A stretch of 64,000 nucleotides of DNA from Rhodoferax sediminis. Its GTDB lineage: Bacteria; Pseudomonadota; Gammaproteobacteria; Burkholderiales; Burkholderiaceae_C. How positions within the stretch are numbered: the first letter of the stretch is position 1; each line of letters starts with the position of its first letter. Below the pieces are notes generated by a model. It was given only the letters and a program-made list of their open reading frames with translations. It had not been told where the DNA came from and searched no databases. The stretch lies in the NCBI RefSeq assembly GCF_006970865.1, contig NZ_CP035503.1, positions 3,113,001 through 3,177,000 on the forward strand, in the 5' to 3' direction. Position numbers and translations under genes: made by a program. Positions 25,619-34,619 of this stretch are shown here, piece by piece.

Positions 25619-27219
25619 GGTGTTTTTCTCCTGTCTTCCTTCATCATATCGGCCGCTTTCTCGCCGATCACCATGGCACCTGCGTTGGTGTTACCGGACA
25701 ACAGCAGCGGCATGATGGACGCGTCGACCACACGCAGGCACGTCACGCCACGCACCTTCAGCCGCGGATCGACCACCGAGGTTGCATCGTCCCCCATACG
25801 GCAGGTCCCGACCGGGTGGAAAATCGTGGTCGCGTACTCGCGCACGAAGGCCAAAGTCTCTTCGTCCGAAGCCACGCCTGGTCCGGGCCGGTATTCCTCG
25901 GCAATGTACGGGGACATCGACCTGGAGGCTGCAACCCCGCGCGCCAGCCGAAAGCCAGCCAGCATCATGTCTTCGTCTTCCTTGGTGGACAGGTAGTTAA
26001 AAAGAGCTGCCGGCGCATCACGCGCGTCACGGGAACGGGCGTTCACTTCGCCGCGACTCGTCGGGCGCAGATTGCACATCGACACTGTGAAGCCCGAGAA
26101 ATCATGCGGCTTGCCGGCCGTCATGTCAGCGCTGATGGTTCCGAAATGGAATTGCACGTCCGGCGTCCTGGCCTGCGGCACCGCCCGGGCGAACATGCCA
26201 CCGAGCTGAATGCCTGCCGCCACCGGCCCCTCCTTGCGAAAGATCCAGCGCATGCCGATCTTCGCCGTGCCCCACAGCGTTCGCAACTCGTCGTTGGTCG
26301 TGATCGGTTTGGTGCATTTGTAGATCAGCCGCGACTGCAAGTGATCCTGCAGGTTCTTGCCGACTTGCGGCGCGTCATGGACCGGCTGGATCCCGAGGGC
26401 GCGAAGATGGTCTGTATCACCAATGCCTGAAAGCTGCAGCAATTGCGGTGACTGGAACGCTCCGGCACTCAACACGACTTCGCAGTTGGCCCGCGCCTCC
26501 AACGCTTGGCCGCCGCGCACATAGCGCACGCCGACGGCGCGCTTACCCTCGAATATCACGCCGGTGGCGTGTGCATCGGTTTCAACGACCAGGTTGCCAC
26601 GCGCCCGCGCCGCAGGCAGGTAGGCTTTGGCGGCCGAGCAGCGCAGACCGTTGCGGGTGGTGAGCTGGAAGTAACCCACACCCTCTTGGTGCGCCCCGTT
26701 GAAGTCGTCGGTACGTGGAATACCAAGTTCGCCGGCGCCATTGATGAAGGCCTCGACCAGTTCGTTCTTGCCGCGGATGTTGGACACGCTCAACGGGCCG
26801 TCGCCCCCATGGTATTCGCTGGCCCCGCGCTCGTTGCGTTCCGAGCGCTTGAAGTACGGAAGGATGTCGGACCAGCCCCAGCCGGTGTTGCCGAGCGCGG
26901 CCCAAGCGTCGAAGTCTTCGGCCTGGCCGCGGATGTAGACCAGCCCGTTGATCGAGCTGGAGCCGCCGAGCGTGCGCCCACGCGGCTGATAAATCTTGCG
27001 ACCATTCAGGTGGGGTTCGGGCTCGGAGTAGAACTGCCAGTTGTTTTTCGGGTCGAACATCGTCTTGCCGTAGCCGATCGGGATGTGGATCCAGATATTG
27101 CGGTCCTTCGGACCGGCCTCCAGCAGCAGTACGCTGGTGCGACCGTCTTCCGCCAAACGGCCCGCGAGAGCACAGCCCGCCGAGCCGGCGCCGACGACGA
27201 TGTAGTCAAAGTTACGCAT
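25615..27219 (-). CDS. GMC-family FAD-dependent alcohol dehydrogenase
   Basis: A 534-residue glucose-methanol-choline oxidoreductase. The FAD motif is GAGSAG near the start, GRTLGGSSSINGLVYIRG carries the family signature, and HPVGTCRMGDD contains the catalytic-histidine region. ATG 27219 is used; the frame can begin at a TTG two codons earlier. It is a paralogue of the protein at 13741 (same length class, shared motifs). It follows the reductase gene by 18 bases. In context it should oxidise an alcohol made or taken up by the pathway to an aldehyde, which the aldehyde dehydrogenase at 29685 could convert to an acid. Calling it choline dehydrogenase would not be justified. Confidence 0.87.
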   Translation of the reverse strand: MRNFDYIVVGAGSAGCALAGRLAEDGRTSVLLLEAGPKDRNIWIHIPIGYGKTMFDPKNNWQFYSEPEPHLNGRKIYQPRGRTLGGSSSINGLVYIRGQAEDFDAWAALGNTGWGWSDILPYFKRSERNERGASEYHGGDGPLSVSNIRGKNELVEAFINGAGELGIPRTDDFNGAHQEGVGYFQLTTRNGLRCSAAKAYLPAARARGNLVVETDAHATGVIFEGKRAVGVRYVRGGQALEARANCEVVLSAGAFQSPQLLQLSGIGDTDHLRALGIQPVHDAPQVGKNLQDHLQSRLIYKCTKPITTNDELRTLWGTAKIGMRWIFRKEGPVAAGIQLGGMFARAVPQARTPDVQFHFGTISADMTAGKPHDFSGFTVSMCNLRPTSRGEVNARSRDARDAPAALFNYLSTKEDEDMMLAGFRLARGVAASRSMSPYIAEEYRPGPGVASDEETLAFVREYATTIFHPVGTCRMGDDATSVVDPRLKVRGVTCLRVVDASIMPLLLSGNTNAGAMVIGEKAADMMKEDRRKTP

Positions 27220-27237
27220 AGTCAAACCTTTTTAGTT

Positions 27238-28188
27238 CTAAAGATCGAGCACCAACGGTCCTTCCGCTACGCGGGCGCAGCAGATCAGGACGAACTCTCG
27301 GCGCTCTTCGTCGCTCAGCACGAAATCGGTGTGCTCGGGACTGCCGCTGAGGTAGCGCACCTTGCAGGTGCCGCACATCCCGGCCTCGCACGACGATTCG
27401 CAGGCAACGCCGGCGTCGCGCACCGCCTGCAAAATAGACTGCGACGGGTCTACGTGGATCGTGTTCCCCGAACGCTTGAGTACGACATCACAGCCGCTCG
27501 CCGGCATGGCCCGAGTCGGGACGTCCGGATCGGCTCCGAAGTATTCGAAATGCACGGTATCGGGCGGCCAGTGCCCGGAGGCATCCTTCACCGCCTTCAT
27601 GAACCCGGCCGGGCCGCAAAAATACAGGTGGGTGCCGGGTCGGTATTCGCGCAGCAGGCTCGCCATGTCCAGTCCCTTGCGCCAGTCGCCGCCATCGTGG
27701 TGCAGATGTGCCCGGCCTGCGGCAGTGTCCTGCCCCATGCGGCCCGCAAACGCAGTGCGCTCGGGAGTCTGGGTACAGTAGTGCAACTCGAAGCTGTGGT
27801 CGAGCCGCTTGAGTTGCTCCATCATGGCCAGGATCGGCGTGATGCCAATGCCGCCCGCGAGCAGCACGGCATGGCCGGATTCCGATGCGAGCGGGAAAAA
27901 GTTGCGAGGCTCGGAAACCTCGATCAGGTCGCCGGCGTGAACATGCTCATGCATGGCACGCGAGCCGCCCCGCCCACCCGGCACGTCGAGCACGGCAATA
28001 CGGTAGTGGTAGCGCTGCCACGGCGGATCGCACAGCGAATACCGCCGCGTCAGGCCGCCGGGCACATGGACGTCGATGTGCGCGCCCGGCTCGAACGCAG
28101 GGAGCTCGGCTCCAGCGGGGTCGACGAGCTCGAAGGAGAGAATGCCTTCGGCCTCGAAAGTGGTCGAACGAACGCGCAGCGTCAACAT
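27238..28188 (-). CDS. Phthalate dioxygenase-reductase/VanB-type oxygenase reductase
   Basis: A 316-residue reductase with an N-terminal ferredoxin-NADP-reductase-type flavin domain (TRRYSLCDPP flavin site), an NAD(P) domain (AGGIGITPIL, residues 111-120), and a C-terminal plant-type 2Fe-2S domain with C267, C272, C275 and a distal cysteine at 303 or 304. This is the order found in phthalate dioxygenase reductase and VanB. It transfers electrons from NAD(P)H to a Rieske oxygenase, here clearly the protein encoded 17 bases upstream at 28206-29657. The start has a strong GGAAGG site. Confidence 0.92.
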   Translation of the reverse strand: MLTLRVRSTTFEAEGILSFELVDPAGAELPAFEPGAHIDVHVPGGLTRRYSLCDPPWQRYHYRIAVLDVPGGRGGSRAMHEHVHAGDLIEVSEPRNFFPLASESGHAVLLAGGIGITPILAMMEQLKRLDHSFELHYCTQTPERTAFAGRMGQDTAAGRAHLHHDGGDWRKGLDMASLLREYRPGTHLYFCGPAGFMKAVKDASGHWPPDTVHFEYFGADPDVPTRAMPASGCDVVLKRSGNTIHVDPSQSILQAVRDAGVACESSCEAGMCGTCKVRYLSGSPEHTDFVLSDEERREFVLICCARVAEGPLVLDL

Positions 28189-28205
28189 ATCCTTCCCCTT
28201 GTGCC

Positions 28206-29657
28206 TCAGGCCGTTGCGCCGCGCATCTCGCGGCGCATGACGCTGCGCGCGCTGGCGCCACCGTCGAGTTCATCGAGTTGCTGGCGCACGTGCGCATCGC
28301 GCTGCTCCGCGGGAAGATCGTCGGCCGAGCGCATGATCTCGAACACACGCTTGCCCAGGCTGAGAATCAGCTTGCGGTCCTCCGCGGAAGGCAGTTCAGG
28401 GACGTGCAACACCGAGTCCTGCGCGTACAACGGCAGCGAGCTTCCGGCGGCGGTTAGCCGCTCATACAGCGCGTCCGGCGGTGTTTTGCCGCGCACCGCC
28501 TCCCGCAGCAGCTTGCGACACATATAGACCCCAATATCCGATGAGCCAGGATGCTCGAGCGCGTGAATCGCGATGGGTCGCTGGCTGACGAGTGCCTCCC
28601 AGTCACCGGGTGCGCGCTGACCTTCGTCATAGCTGCGGTTGCCGGTTTGTCCTACCAGGAAGTCAATCTTGTCCACGCCGCAGTCGGCTTCACAGCCGAT
28701 GCCGGCCGGGTCGACCTCGCTGTTGAAATGGCGAAAGCCGAAGATGATCATGTGCGTATCGTCCACCGGAACGTTCCAGCGCGTGCAGCCCGAGGTCCCA
28801 TGGCGCTCGGTAGCGGCAGTGGGAACGAGCGAGCCGATCTGCAGGTAGTTGGGGAAGACCATCTCGGTGATACGCACCCAGACCTTGTCATCCGGCAGGC
28901 GGCGGCCGGCGATGAAGACAATGCCGTTGCCACTGCGCGTGGCCTCCCATTGCATGACCGGCATGTCGCCGAAGCCCTCGAGCGAGACGCCGTCGGCGGT
29001 CGCCGCGTCGACGCCTTCGACCACCATCTTGTTGTGCAGCACGGCGGTGTGCATATGGTCCATGATATTTTCGAACACCTGGAGCCAGTTGCAGGGGTAG
29101 ATGTTCGAGAACGGCACCATCTTCGTGCCCTTGGGCAAGGTATAGGTATCGTATTCGGGGAACGGCGGCTTCTTGTCGGGTGGGCCCATATAGGCGAACA
29201 CCAGGCCGTCGCGCTCGAACGCCGGATAGGCGCCATGGCAGACCGTCTGCTTGAGACGCGTGGCATCGGCCTCGCACGGCGCGTCGAGCAACTCACCGTC
29301 AACCGCATAGTGCCAGCCGTGGTAGCAGCAGCGGATGCCGTGCTCGGCGATCACGCCGAATTCAAGCGAGGCGCCGCGATGAGAGCAGTGGCGATGCAGC
29401 ACACCGACGTCGCCGCTCTTGTCGCGGAACGCGACCAGGTCTTCACCCATGATGCGGATCGCCTTCGGCACGTCGGTCAGCTCCACCGACAGGCATACCG
29501 GCTGCCAGAACTGCCGCATGTATTCACCCATCGGCGTGCCCGCGTTGGAACTCGTAAGTTCCGCGTCGTGGGCAGGAACGTCTCGCTTGTTGTAGCCGTT
29601 GAAGCGGATCGGCTGGGTTTTGGCAGAGGAACTGGTGTTGGGGCTTGCGGTACTCAT
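28206..29657 (-). CDS. Rieske non-heme iron oxygenase, phthalate dioxygenase-like
   Basis: A 483-residue ring-hydroxylating-type oxygenase alpha subunit. Rieske 2Fe-2S ligands are C91 and H93 (CSHRG) and C110 and H113 (CCYHGW). The mononuclear iron site includes H203 and H208, with D200 just before them (DHMHTAVLH). The size and the opening segment (GYNKRDVPAHDAEL) match the phthalate 4,5-dioxygenase-like group, which needs no beta subunit and pairs with a flavin/2Fe-2S reductase such as the next gene. Members hydroxylate aromatic rings, demethylate, or hydroxylate methyl groups, including of aromatic sulfonates. The substrate is unknown. A strong AGGAG site precedes ATG 29657. Confidence 0.92.
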   Translation of the reverse strand: MSTASPNTSSSAKTQPIRFNGYNKRDVPAHDAELTSSNAGTPMGEYMRQFWQPVCLSVELTDVPKAIRIMGEDLVAFRDKSGDVGVLHRHCSHRGASLEFGVIAEHGIRCCYHGWHYAVDGELLDAPCEADATRLKQTVCHGAYPAFERDGLVFAYMGPPDKKPPFPEYDTYTLPKGTKMVPFSNIYPCNWLQVFENIMDHMHTAVLHNKMVVEGVDAATADGVSLEGFGDMPVMQWEATRSGNGIVFIAGRRLPDDKVWVRITEMVFPNYLQIGSLVPTAATERHGTSGCTRWNVPVDDTHMIIFGFRHFNSEVDPAGIGCEADCGVDKIDFLVGQTGNRSYDEGQRAPGDWEALVSQRPIAIHALEHPGSSDIGVYMCRKLLREAVRGKTPPDALYERLTAAGSSLPLYAQDSVLHVPELPSAEDRKLILSLGKRVFEIMRSADDLPAEQRDAHVRQQLDELDGGASARSVMRREMRGATA

Positions 29658-29684
29658 TGATATCTCCTGGCTGAGTGGGGTGTT

Positions 29685-31136
29685 TCAAACTGCGGTGTTC
29701 AATTGACTGACAAAACGGGTATGCAGATAGGCGTCGAGTCCTTCAGGGCCGCCTTCGGATCCGAGGCCGCTGTCCTTGCCGCCTTCAATCGGTACATCGG
29801 CCAGTTGCGGCGTGAAGTTGTTGATGCCGACCCACGCGGCCTCGATGCGTTCGGCAAATTCCGCGGCGCGCTCCAGCCGGTTGGTAAACGCGTAGGAGGA
29901 GAGGCCGAGATTGACACTGTTGGCGCGCGCGATCACCTCGTCGAACGATTCGAACAGCATGATCGGCGCGACCGGACAGAACGGTTCCTCGGACAGGATG
30001 CGCGAGGACTCGGCGACCTGAGTCAGCACCGTTGGCGCGAAGAAATAGCCCTCGCGACCAATCCGCTCCCCGCCGGTCTCTATGCGGGCACCCCGCTGAC
30101 GAGCGTCTTCGACGAAGCTCTGGGCTGCGCGCAGGCGCCGCTCGTTGTTCAGCGGACCCATCTGAGTATCGGACGCCATGCCATCGCCGACGCGCAGCGA
30201 TTTGGCCATCGCGGCGAAGCACTCGGTGAATTTCGCCGCGATGCCCGCATGCACGTAGAAACGGCTGGGCGACATGCAGACCTGGCCGGCGTTGCGGAAC
30301 TTGAAGCCGACGCAGGCGCGCGCGACGCGCTCGACGTCGACGTCGTCGAACACCACCACCGGCGCGTGCCCTCCAAGCTCCATCGTGACCGGCTTCAGAT
30401 GCTGCGACGCCATGGTGGCAAGCAACCGGCCGACGGCCACCGAGCCGGTGAACGAGATCTTGCGGATCACGGGCGAGGCAATCAGGCGCTCGGAGATTTG
30501 TGCTGGCACGCCAAACAACACGTTGAGTGCGCCGGCCGGAACGCCGGCATCGACAAAGGCGCGTACCAACTCGATGCAGATCGCGGGCGTCTCCTCCGGC
30601 GGCTTGAGAACGACGGTGCATCCGGCGGCCAGCGCCGCTGCGATCTTGCGTGCGGCCAGAAACGCGGGGAAGTTCCACGGAACGAAGGCCGCGACAGGCC
30701 CCACTGGACGCTTGAATGTCATCTGTGACAGCAGGCGCGACCGAGGTGGAAAAACGCGTCCGTAGGCGCGCTTTCCTTCTTCCGCGCAGTAGAGGATGGC
30801 CTCGATAACGCGGTCCAGTTCGCCCTGCGAGTCGGCCAGCGGTTTTCCGTTCTCGAGCGTCAAGATCGTGGCCAGCGTGTCGCGACGTTCGTCAATCAGC
30901 GCCGCGGCACGTTTGAGGATCACATCGCGATCCCAGGCACTGGTCTGCGACCAAGCCGGGAAGGCCCCTGCGACTGAGCGCAAGGCGTCGGCGATGTCGG
31001 CTTCGGTCGCGACCGGCAATTGCCCGATCTGCTGCCCATTCGCCGGATTGATGACCGCAGTGACGCTGCGCCCCTTGGCCCCACGCCATTCGCCACCAAC
31101 GAACAATGCGAGTTCGCTCGGGTATATGCTTTTCAT
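29685..31136 (-). CDS. NAD(P)-dependent aldehyde dehydrogenase (succinate-semialdehyde dehydrogenase-like)
   Basis: A 483-residue aldehyde dehydrogenase with the oxyanion asparagine N155 (PWNFP), the general base E253 (MELGG) and the nucleophile C287 (GQVC). It resembles GabD-type semialdehyde dehydrogenases, but the family is poorly predictive of substrate. It precedes the Rieske oxygenase by 27 bases in the direction of transcription. The logical partner is the GMC alcohol dehydrogenase: alcohol to aldehyde, then aldehyde to carboxylate. The same logic (oxygenase, reductase, alcohol dehydrogenase, aldehyde dehydrogenase) is used for toluenesulfonate side-chain oxidation in Comamonas, though with other protein families. 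Confidence 0.9.
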   Translation of the reverse strand: MKSIYPSELALFVGGEWRGAKGRSVTAVINPANGQQIGQLPVATEADIADALRSVAGAFPAWSQTSAWDRDVILKRAAALIDERRDTLATILTLENGKPLADSQGELDRVIEAILYCAEEGKRAYGRVFPPRSRLLSQMTFKRPVGPVAAFVPWNFPAFLAARKIAAALAAGCTVVLKPPEETPAICIELVRAFVDAGVPAGALNVLFGVPAQISERLIASPVIRKISFTGSVAVGRLLATMASQHLKPVTMELGGHAPVVVFDDVDVERVARACVGFKFRNAGQVCMSPSRFYVHAGIAAKFTECFAAMAKSLRVGDGMASDTQMGPLNNERRLRAAQSFVEDARQRGARIETGGERIGREGYFFAPTVLTQVAESSRILSEEPFCPVAPIMLFESFDEVIARANSVNLGLSSYAFTNRLERAAEFAERIEAAWVGINNFTPQLADVPIEGGKDSGLGSEGGPEGLDAYLHTRFVSQLNTAV

Positions 31137-31256
31137 GCGACCTCCTGTGGCAATTCACACTTTGGCTTGGCGATCTTCATCTGCACCTCACTTGTCGGGA
31201 TAAAAGGTAAAACCGTGGTCACCGTTGCGGCTATTCGCCGGCGCAGCATGACCTTC

Positions 31257-32552
31257 TCATGTAGCCTTGACCATGGTGGGCAGGGCTCGCGCAGCAAAAC
31301 GACGCTTGCTCGCTTCCGGATTGATAACGAGGAAGCCGATCACGCTCACAGCGATGGCCAGGATGGCGGCAACCACAAAGCCGGTGTCGTAGCCTGCTCC
31401 AGGCGTGGCAGCGGTTTGAATGAACTCCCCCATCAGTGCCGGCGCAATCAGGCCTCCGGTGGTAGCAAGGGCGCTATTGACGGACATCATCCCTGACCTT
31501 TGGCTGTCGGGAATGATCTCGGCCACGATCGTCGAACTCAAGACAAAGCAGAGCTGCGGAAGATTGAAGCCGATCGCCAGAAGTATCACTTTCAGCAGAG
31601 GCTGCTGCACGGCATAGATCGACAACAAGATGAATACACCTCCGAGCAACACGAAGCCGCAGCTCAGCCACCCTCGTGCGCGCACCGAAGCCACCCCGCG
31701 CTTGAGCAGGAACTGTGACAACCAGGAACCGCCAAGCACGATCGGAATGTTGATTCCTGTAAAGAGCATGAACATCCAGCCAGTCTCGACCGTGCTGTAG
31801 TGCAGCACCGTGCTGAGGTACGACGGTATCCACGTGAACATTACTGCGAAGATCCAGTAGGTGGTCCAGTACAACGCCATATTGACGAGGAACGTCCAGT
31901 CCGTCAGCAGGGTCCGGTACGACACGTGCGCAGTGTGCGCAAGGTGGACGCGCGCCGCGTCATCGTCGCTGGTCACCCGACCCTCGGCGCCGAGAATGAA
32001 CCACACCACCATCCAGACGAGACTGGCAACGCCCAGGAACATAAATGCCGCATGCCAGCTATGGCGAATCAGGATGTAGGTCAGCACCGGACCGGAAATC
32101 AGGAGGCCTACGGTCACGCCCTGGTAGATGATCGCCGACGGCAGATTGCGCCGGTCATTCGGGAACCACTTGTAGCTGGCATGCAGGGCCAGCGGATACG
32201 CAGGCCCCTCGCCCACGCCGAGCATGATGCGAGAGAAAAAGAGCAGCGGGACCGAAGCAACAAAGGCGAGCGGAAACTGGGATATCCCCCAAATTGCCGC
32301 CAGCACCAGGAGTACGGCCTTGGACGACGCGCGGTTGGCAATGAAACCAAAGCCAATCGCCGAAATGGAGAACAGCAGAAAGAAGCTACTGGCAATCAGA
32401 CCGAATTCGGCCGGCTGGATGTGCAGTTCCGCCATCAGCGGTTTGGCAACGATACCAAGGATCGCCTTGTCCATGAAGTTGATCATCATGAACAGTGCCA
32501 GCATGATGGTCACCACCCAGCCCCGCAAATTGGAATTGCTACTGCGCGACAT
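31257..32552 (-). CDS. MFS transporter (anion:cation symporter-like)
   Basis: A 431-residue, 12-helix major facilitator. The first helix contains NFMDKAILG, and the loop after helix 4 region reads GVGEGPAYPLALHASYKWFP, typical of organic-anion symporters. It lies between the ABC transporter genes and the aldehyde dehydrogenase and has its own promoter with the shared operator about 96 bases upstream. Its ALDH-side gap is 120 bases with no clear promoter seen, so it may head the transcript that continues through the oxygenase genes. Two uptake systems with the same control suggest import of related forms of one substrate. Confidence 0.85.
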   Translation of the reverse strand: MSRSSNSNLRGWVVTIMLALFMMINFMDKAILGIVAKPLMAELHIQPAEFGLIASSFFLLFSISAIGFGFIANRASSKAVLLVLAAIWGISQFPLAFVASVPLLFFSRIMLGVGEGPAYPLALHASYKWFPNDRRNLPSAIIYQGVTVGLLISGPVLTYILIRHSWHAAFMFLGVASLVWMVVWFILGAEGRVTSDDDAARVHLAHTAHVSYRTLLTDWTFLVNMALYWTTYWIFAVMFTWIPSYLSTVLHYSTVETGWMFMLFTGINIPIVLGGSWLSQFLLKRGVASVRARGWLSCGFVLLGGVFILLSIYAVQQPLLKVILLAIGFNLPQLCFVLSSTIVAEIIPDSQRSGMMSVNSALATTGGLIAPALMGEFIQTAATPGAGYDTGFVVAAILAIAVSVIGFLVINPEASKRRFAARALPTMVKAT

Positions 32553-32647
32553 ATTTAACTCCGACGGAGGATGGTGAGGCAGACAGTGCGTTTACCTGGG
32601 CATTCATGCAATTTCCTATGCGTAGGTGATCCGGAATTCGATGCATG

Positions 32648-32677
32648 AACTGTAGTCCTATATAGTTCAAAAATCAA
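32648..32677 (-). promoter_or_regulatory. Promoter with AACTATA-type operator, upstream of MFS gene
   Basis: On the minus strand TTGATT (32677-32672) and TACAGT (32654-32649) are separated by 17 bases. The -10 region lies within an inverted repeat AACTATA-N6-TACAGTT (32667-32648, one mismatch from perfect). The whole block, including a trailing ATAGGATTTACCC-like segment at 32688-32700, is almost identical to the one at 35555-35610. A shared regulator covering the -10 element would repress. Confidence 0.65.
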
Positions 32678-32737
32678 GTGGTTTTGCATAGGATTTACCC
32701 ATGATTACGAATGCGCACCCTGCGCGGCGCGCATCGC

Positions 32738-33538
32738 TTACCTCCCCTTCCAATGAACGATCTTGTTCTCGGTCGCGGTCAGGGCAAAATTGAGCACCAG
32801 TCCAATAAGGCCGATCAAAACGATGCCTATGAAGACCACCGGAATCCGAAAGAGTTGCGCCGCGTCAGAAATCATGAAGCCAAGGCCCGACTGGGCACCG
32901 ACGAGTTCGGCCGCCACGACGACAGCCCAGCTCAGCGCCATCGCCACCTTCAGCCCGGTGAAGATATGGGGAATGGCCGAGGGCAGCACAACGCGCCAGA
33001 ATATCTGAAGCTTTGTCAGGCCGATCGACTCGGCCGCCCGATAGTAGGACATCGGGACCGCAACCGCGCCGGCGTGCGCACTGACGAACGAGTAGTTGAA
33101 CGCGGTGAAGACAATAAGCACAACCTTGCCTGTTTCACCGAGTCCGAAATACAGGACGGCCATGGGAATGAAGGCGATCGGTGGAATAGGCCGAATGAAG
33201 GCCATCACAGGCGACATCATGGCGCCGACAACCTTGTTGTAGCCACTGAGCAATCCAAACGGAACGCCAATCAACACGCCGATCACAAACCCGGCCAGCG
33301 CACGGAAAAGGCTAGCCTCTATGTGCACCCACAGAGGTTTTCCCGAGTACCCGTTTTCCACCAATCCGACCAGTTCGTTGCCCATGGCCTGCGGCGTCGG
33401 CAAAAGTCCGGGACCAACCAGGCCGGACATGGTGACTGCGGCCCATAACGCGAACAGGAAGACGACGGCCGCGATCGAATAGGCGACCAACGGGACGGGT
33501 TGCCGACCTGCTCTTTCGACTGCAATGCTGTGGTTCAT
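32738..33538 (-). CDS. ABC transporter permease, SsuC/TauC (NitT/TauT) family
   Basis: A 266-residue inner-membrane permease with about six helices and the EAA-type cytoplasmic loop around FKPS-like segments (YRAAESIGLTKLQIFWRVVLPSAIPHI), which docks the ATPase. The family moves sulfonates, nitrate, taurine and aromatic analogues. ATG 33538 overlaps the binding-protein stop by four bases and follows an AAGGAG site. It forms a complete importer with the two genes upstream. It is the only NitT/TauT permease in the window and could also serve the orphan binding protein at 10619. Confidence 0.92.
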   Translation of the reverse strand: MNHSIAVERAGRQPVPLVAYSIAAVVFLFALWAAVTMSGLVGPGLLPTPQAMGNELVGLVENGYSGKPLWVHIEASLFRALAGFVIGVLIGVPFGLLSGYNKVVGAMMSPVMAFIRPIPPIAFIPMAVLYFGLGETGKVVLIVFTAFNYSFVSAHAGAVAVPMSYYRAAESIGLTKLQIFWRVVLPSAIPHIFTGLKVAMALSWAVVVAAELVGAQSGLGFMISDAAQLFRIPVVFIGIVLIGLIGLVLNFALTATENKIVHWKGR

Positions 33539-34593
33539 TTGCCTTCTCCTTTCATGTAGCGCTGGATCGGTGTCGGATCGATCGACTCGGCGAGGACCTT
33601 CGCGCTCAAGGGTGCGGGGATCGTGCCGACGGAGGCAAGCGCCTGGCTGACGACGAGAAGCTTGTGCGCAAGCCCGGCATCGCCCTTCGCCGAGAGCGAG
33701 TACGGAGATTTCGGATCGGCCTGCTGCTCCAGGGTCGGGATGCGTGAAAGCTCCTGGTCGACGACATGCTTGGCCACGTCCCGCGTAACCGACAGGTATT
33801 TCACCAGAGCATCGATCGCCAGCTCAGGGTTTTTCGCAATCATGTCCATCGCCTTTGCGTGCACCTGGACCAGCTTCAAACCCACGTCGGGGTGCTGCGT
33901 AAGAAAGTTGGCGCGAACGCTGGTCAGTCCGGGACATACGCCACCATCGGGCGAGTAGTCGGCGGCCCAATTCACAATCGGGTAACCCGCCGCCTGCAGC
34001 ACGCTCGAATAGGGCGACCAGGCGATCCCGGCCTGGACCGATCCGCTCTTGAATGCGTTGTTGTAGAGCGGCGGAGCAATGTTGACGACGTTGAGGTCGC
34101 TGTACTTCATCCCCAGCTTCTGCGCCATCAAGACCATGGAAACTTGCGCGCAGGTGCCCGAGGGTGCGGCGATGGCCTTGGCCTTGGCAATGTCCTTGAA
34201 ACTCTTGATCCCGCTCTTGGGGTCGACGATCAGCCCTTCGGCCGCCGAGTGGTCAAGACTCCAGTAGATCACCTTGAGGGGGATGTTCTGGCCCAGGGCA
34301 AAGACGGTCGCCATGCCCGTCGTGATGACATCCAGACTCTCGCTCTTCAGTCCGGCCAGGAGCGGCGCTCCCGACGGAAAGAAAAAGAAATTCGGCTCCA
34401 GGCCGACCTCTTTGAACAGTCCATGATCCTTGGCCACGTACAGCGCGTAGTAGTCGGCTGTTGGCACACCCCAGTTGATTTTCAACAGGTTCGCTTGCGC
34501 CGGCGCCACCTGAGCGGAAGCCACGACTGGAAAAACCATTGCCGCTGCGAATAACAAGGCTGCAGCGGAACGTAGACAGTGAAATATTGACAT
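33535..34593 (-). CDS. ABC substrate-binding protein, NitT/TauT (sulfonate/nitrate) family
   Basis: A 352-residue periplasmic binding protein with a signal peptide (MSIFHCLRSAAALLFAAAM, cleavage near ASAQ). ATG 34593 is preceded by GGAG; a frame open to 34623 overlaps the ATPase gene. The mature sequence INWGVPTADYYALYVAKDHG and GLEPNFFFFPSGAPLLAGLKS is strongly related to the orphan at 10619-11665. The mature N-terminal half forms the lobe that in SsuA/TauA contacts the sulfonate or carboxylate. The context of sulfatase and Rieske genes suggests a sulfated, sulfonated or aromatic acid ligand. Confidence 0.92.
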   Translation of the reverse strand: MSIFHCLRSAAALLFAAAMVFPVVASAQVAPAQANLLKINWGVPTADYYALYVAKDHGLFKEVGLEPNFFFFPSGAPLLAGLKSESLDVITTGMATVFALGQNIPLKVIYWSLDHSAAEGLIVDPKSGIKSFKDIAKAKAIAAPSGTCAQVSMVLMAQKLGMKYSDLNVVNIAPPLYNNAFKSGSVQAGIAWSPYSSVLQAAGYPIVNWAADYSPDGGVCPGLTSVRANFLTQHPDVGLKLVQVHAKAMDMIAKNPELAIDALVKYLSVTRDVAKHVVDQELSRIPTLEQQADPKSPYSLSAKGDAGLAHKLLVVSQALASVGTIPAPLSAKVLAESIDPTPIQRYMKGEGK

Positions 34594-34619
34594 ATCCGAT
34601 CTCCGGTAAGTTGAAATGA

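Noticed and set aside
23328..27219. Choline-O-sulfate operon (choline sulfatase plus choline dehydrogenase)
   Set aside because: The sulfatase and GMC proteins superficially fit BetC/BetA, but there is no BetB or BetI pairing or choline transporter. The intervening GntR and the flanking Rieske, AcnX and GlcDEF genes point to another substrate.
26506..28527. 673-codon plus-strand open frame
   Set aside because: Antisense to the GMC, reductase and Rieske genes, whose cofactor motifs are all intact on the minus strand.
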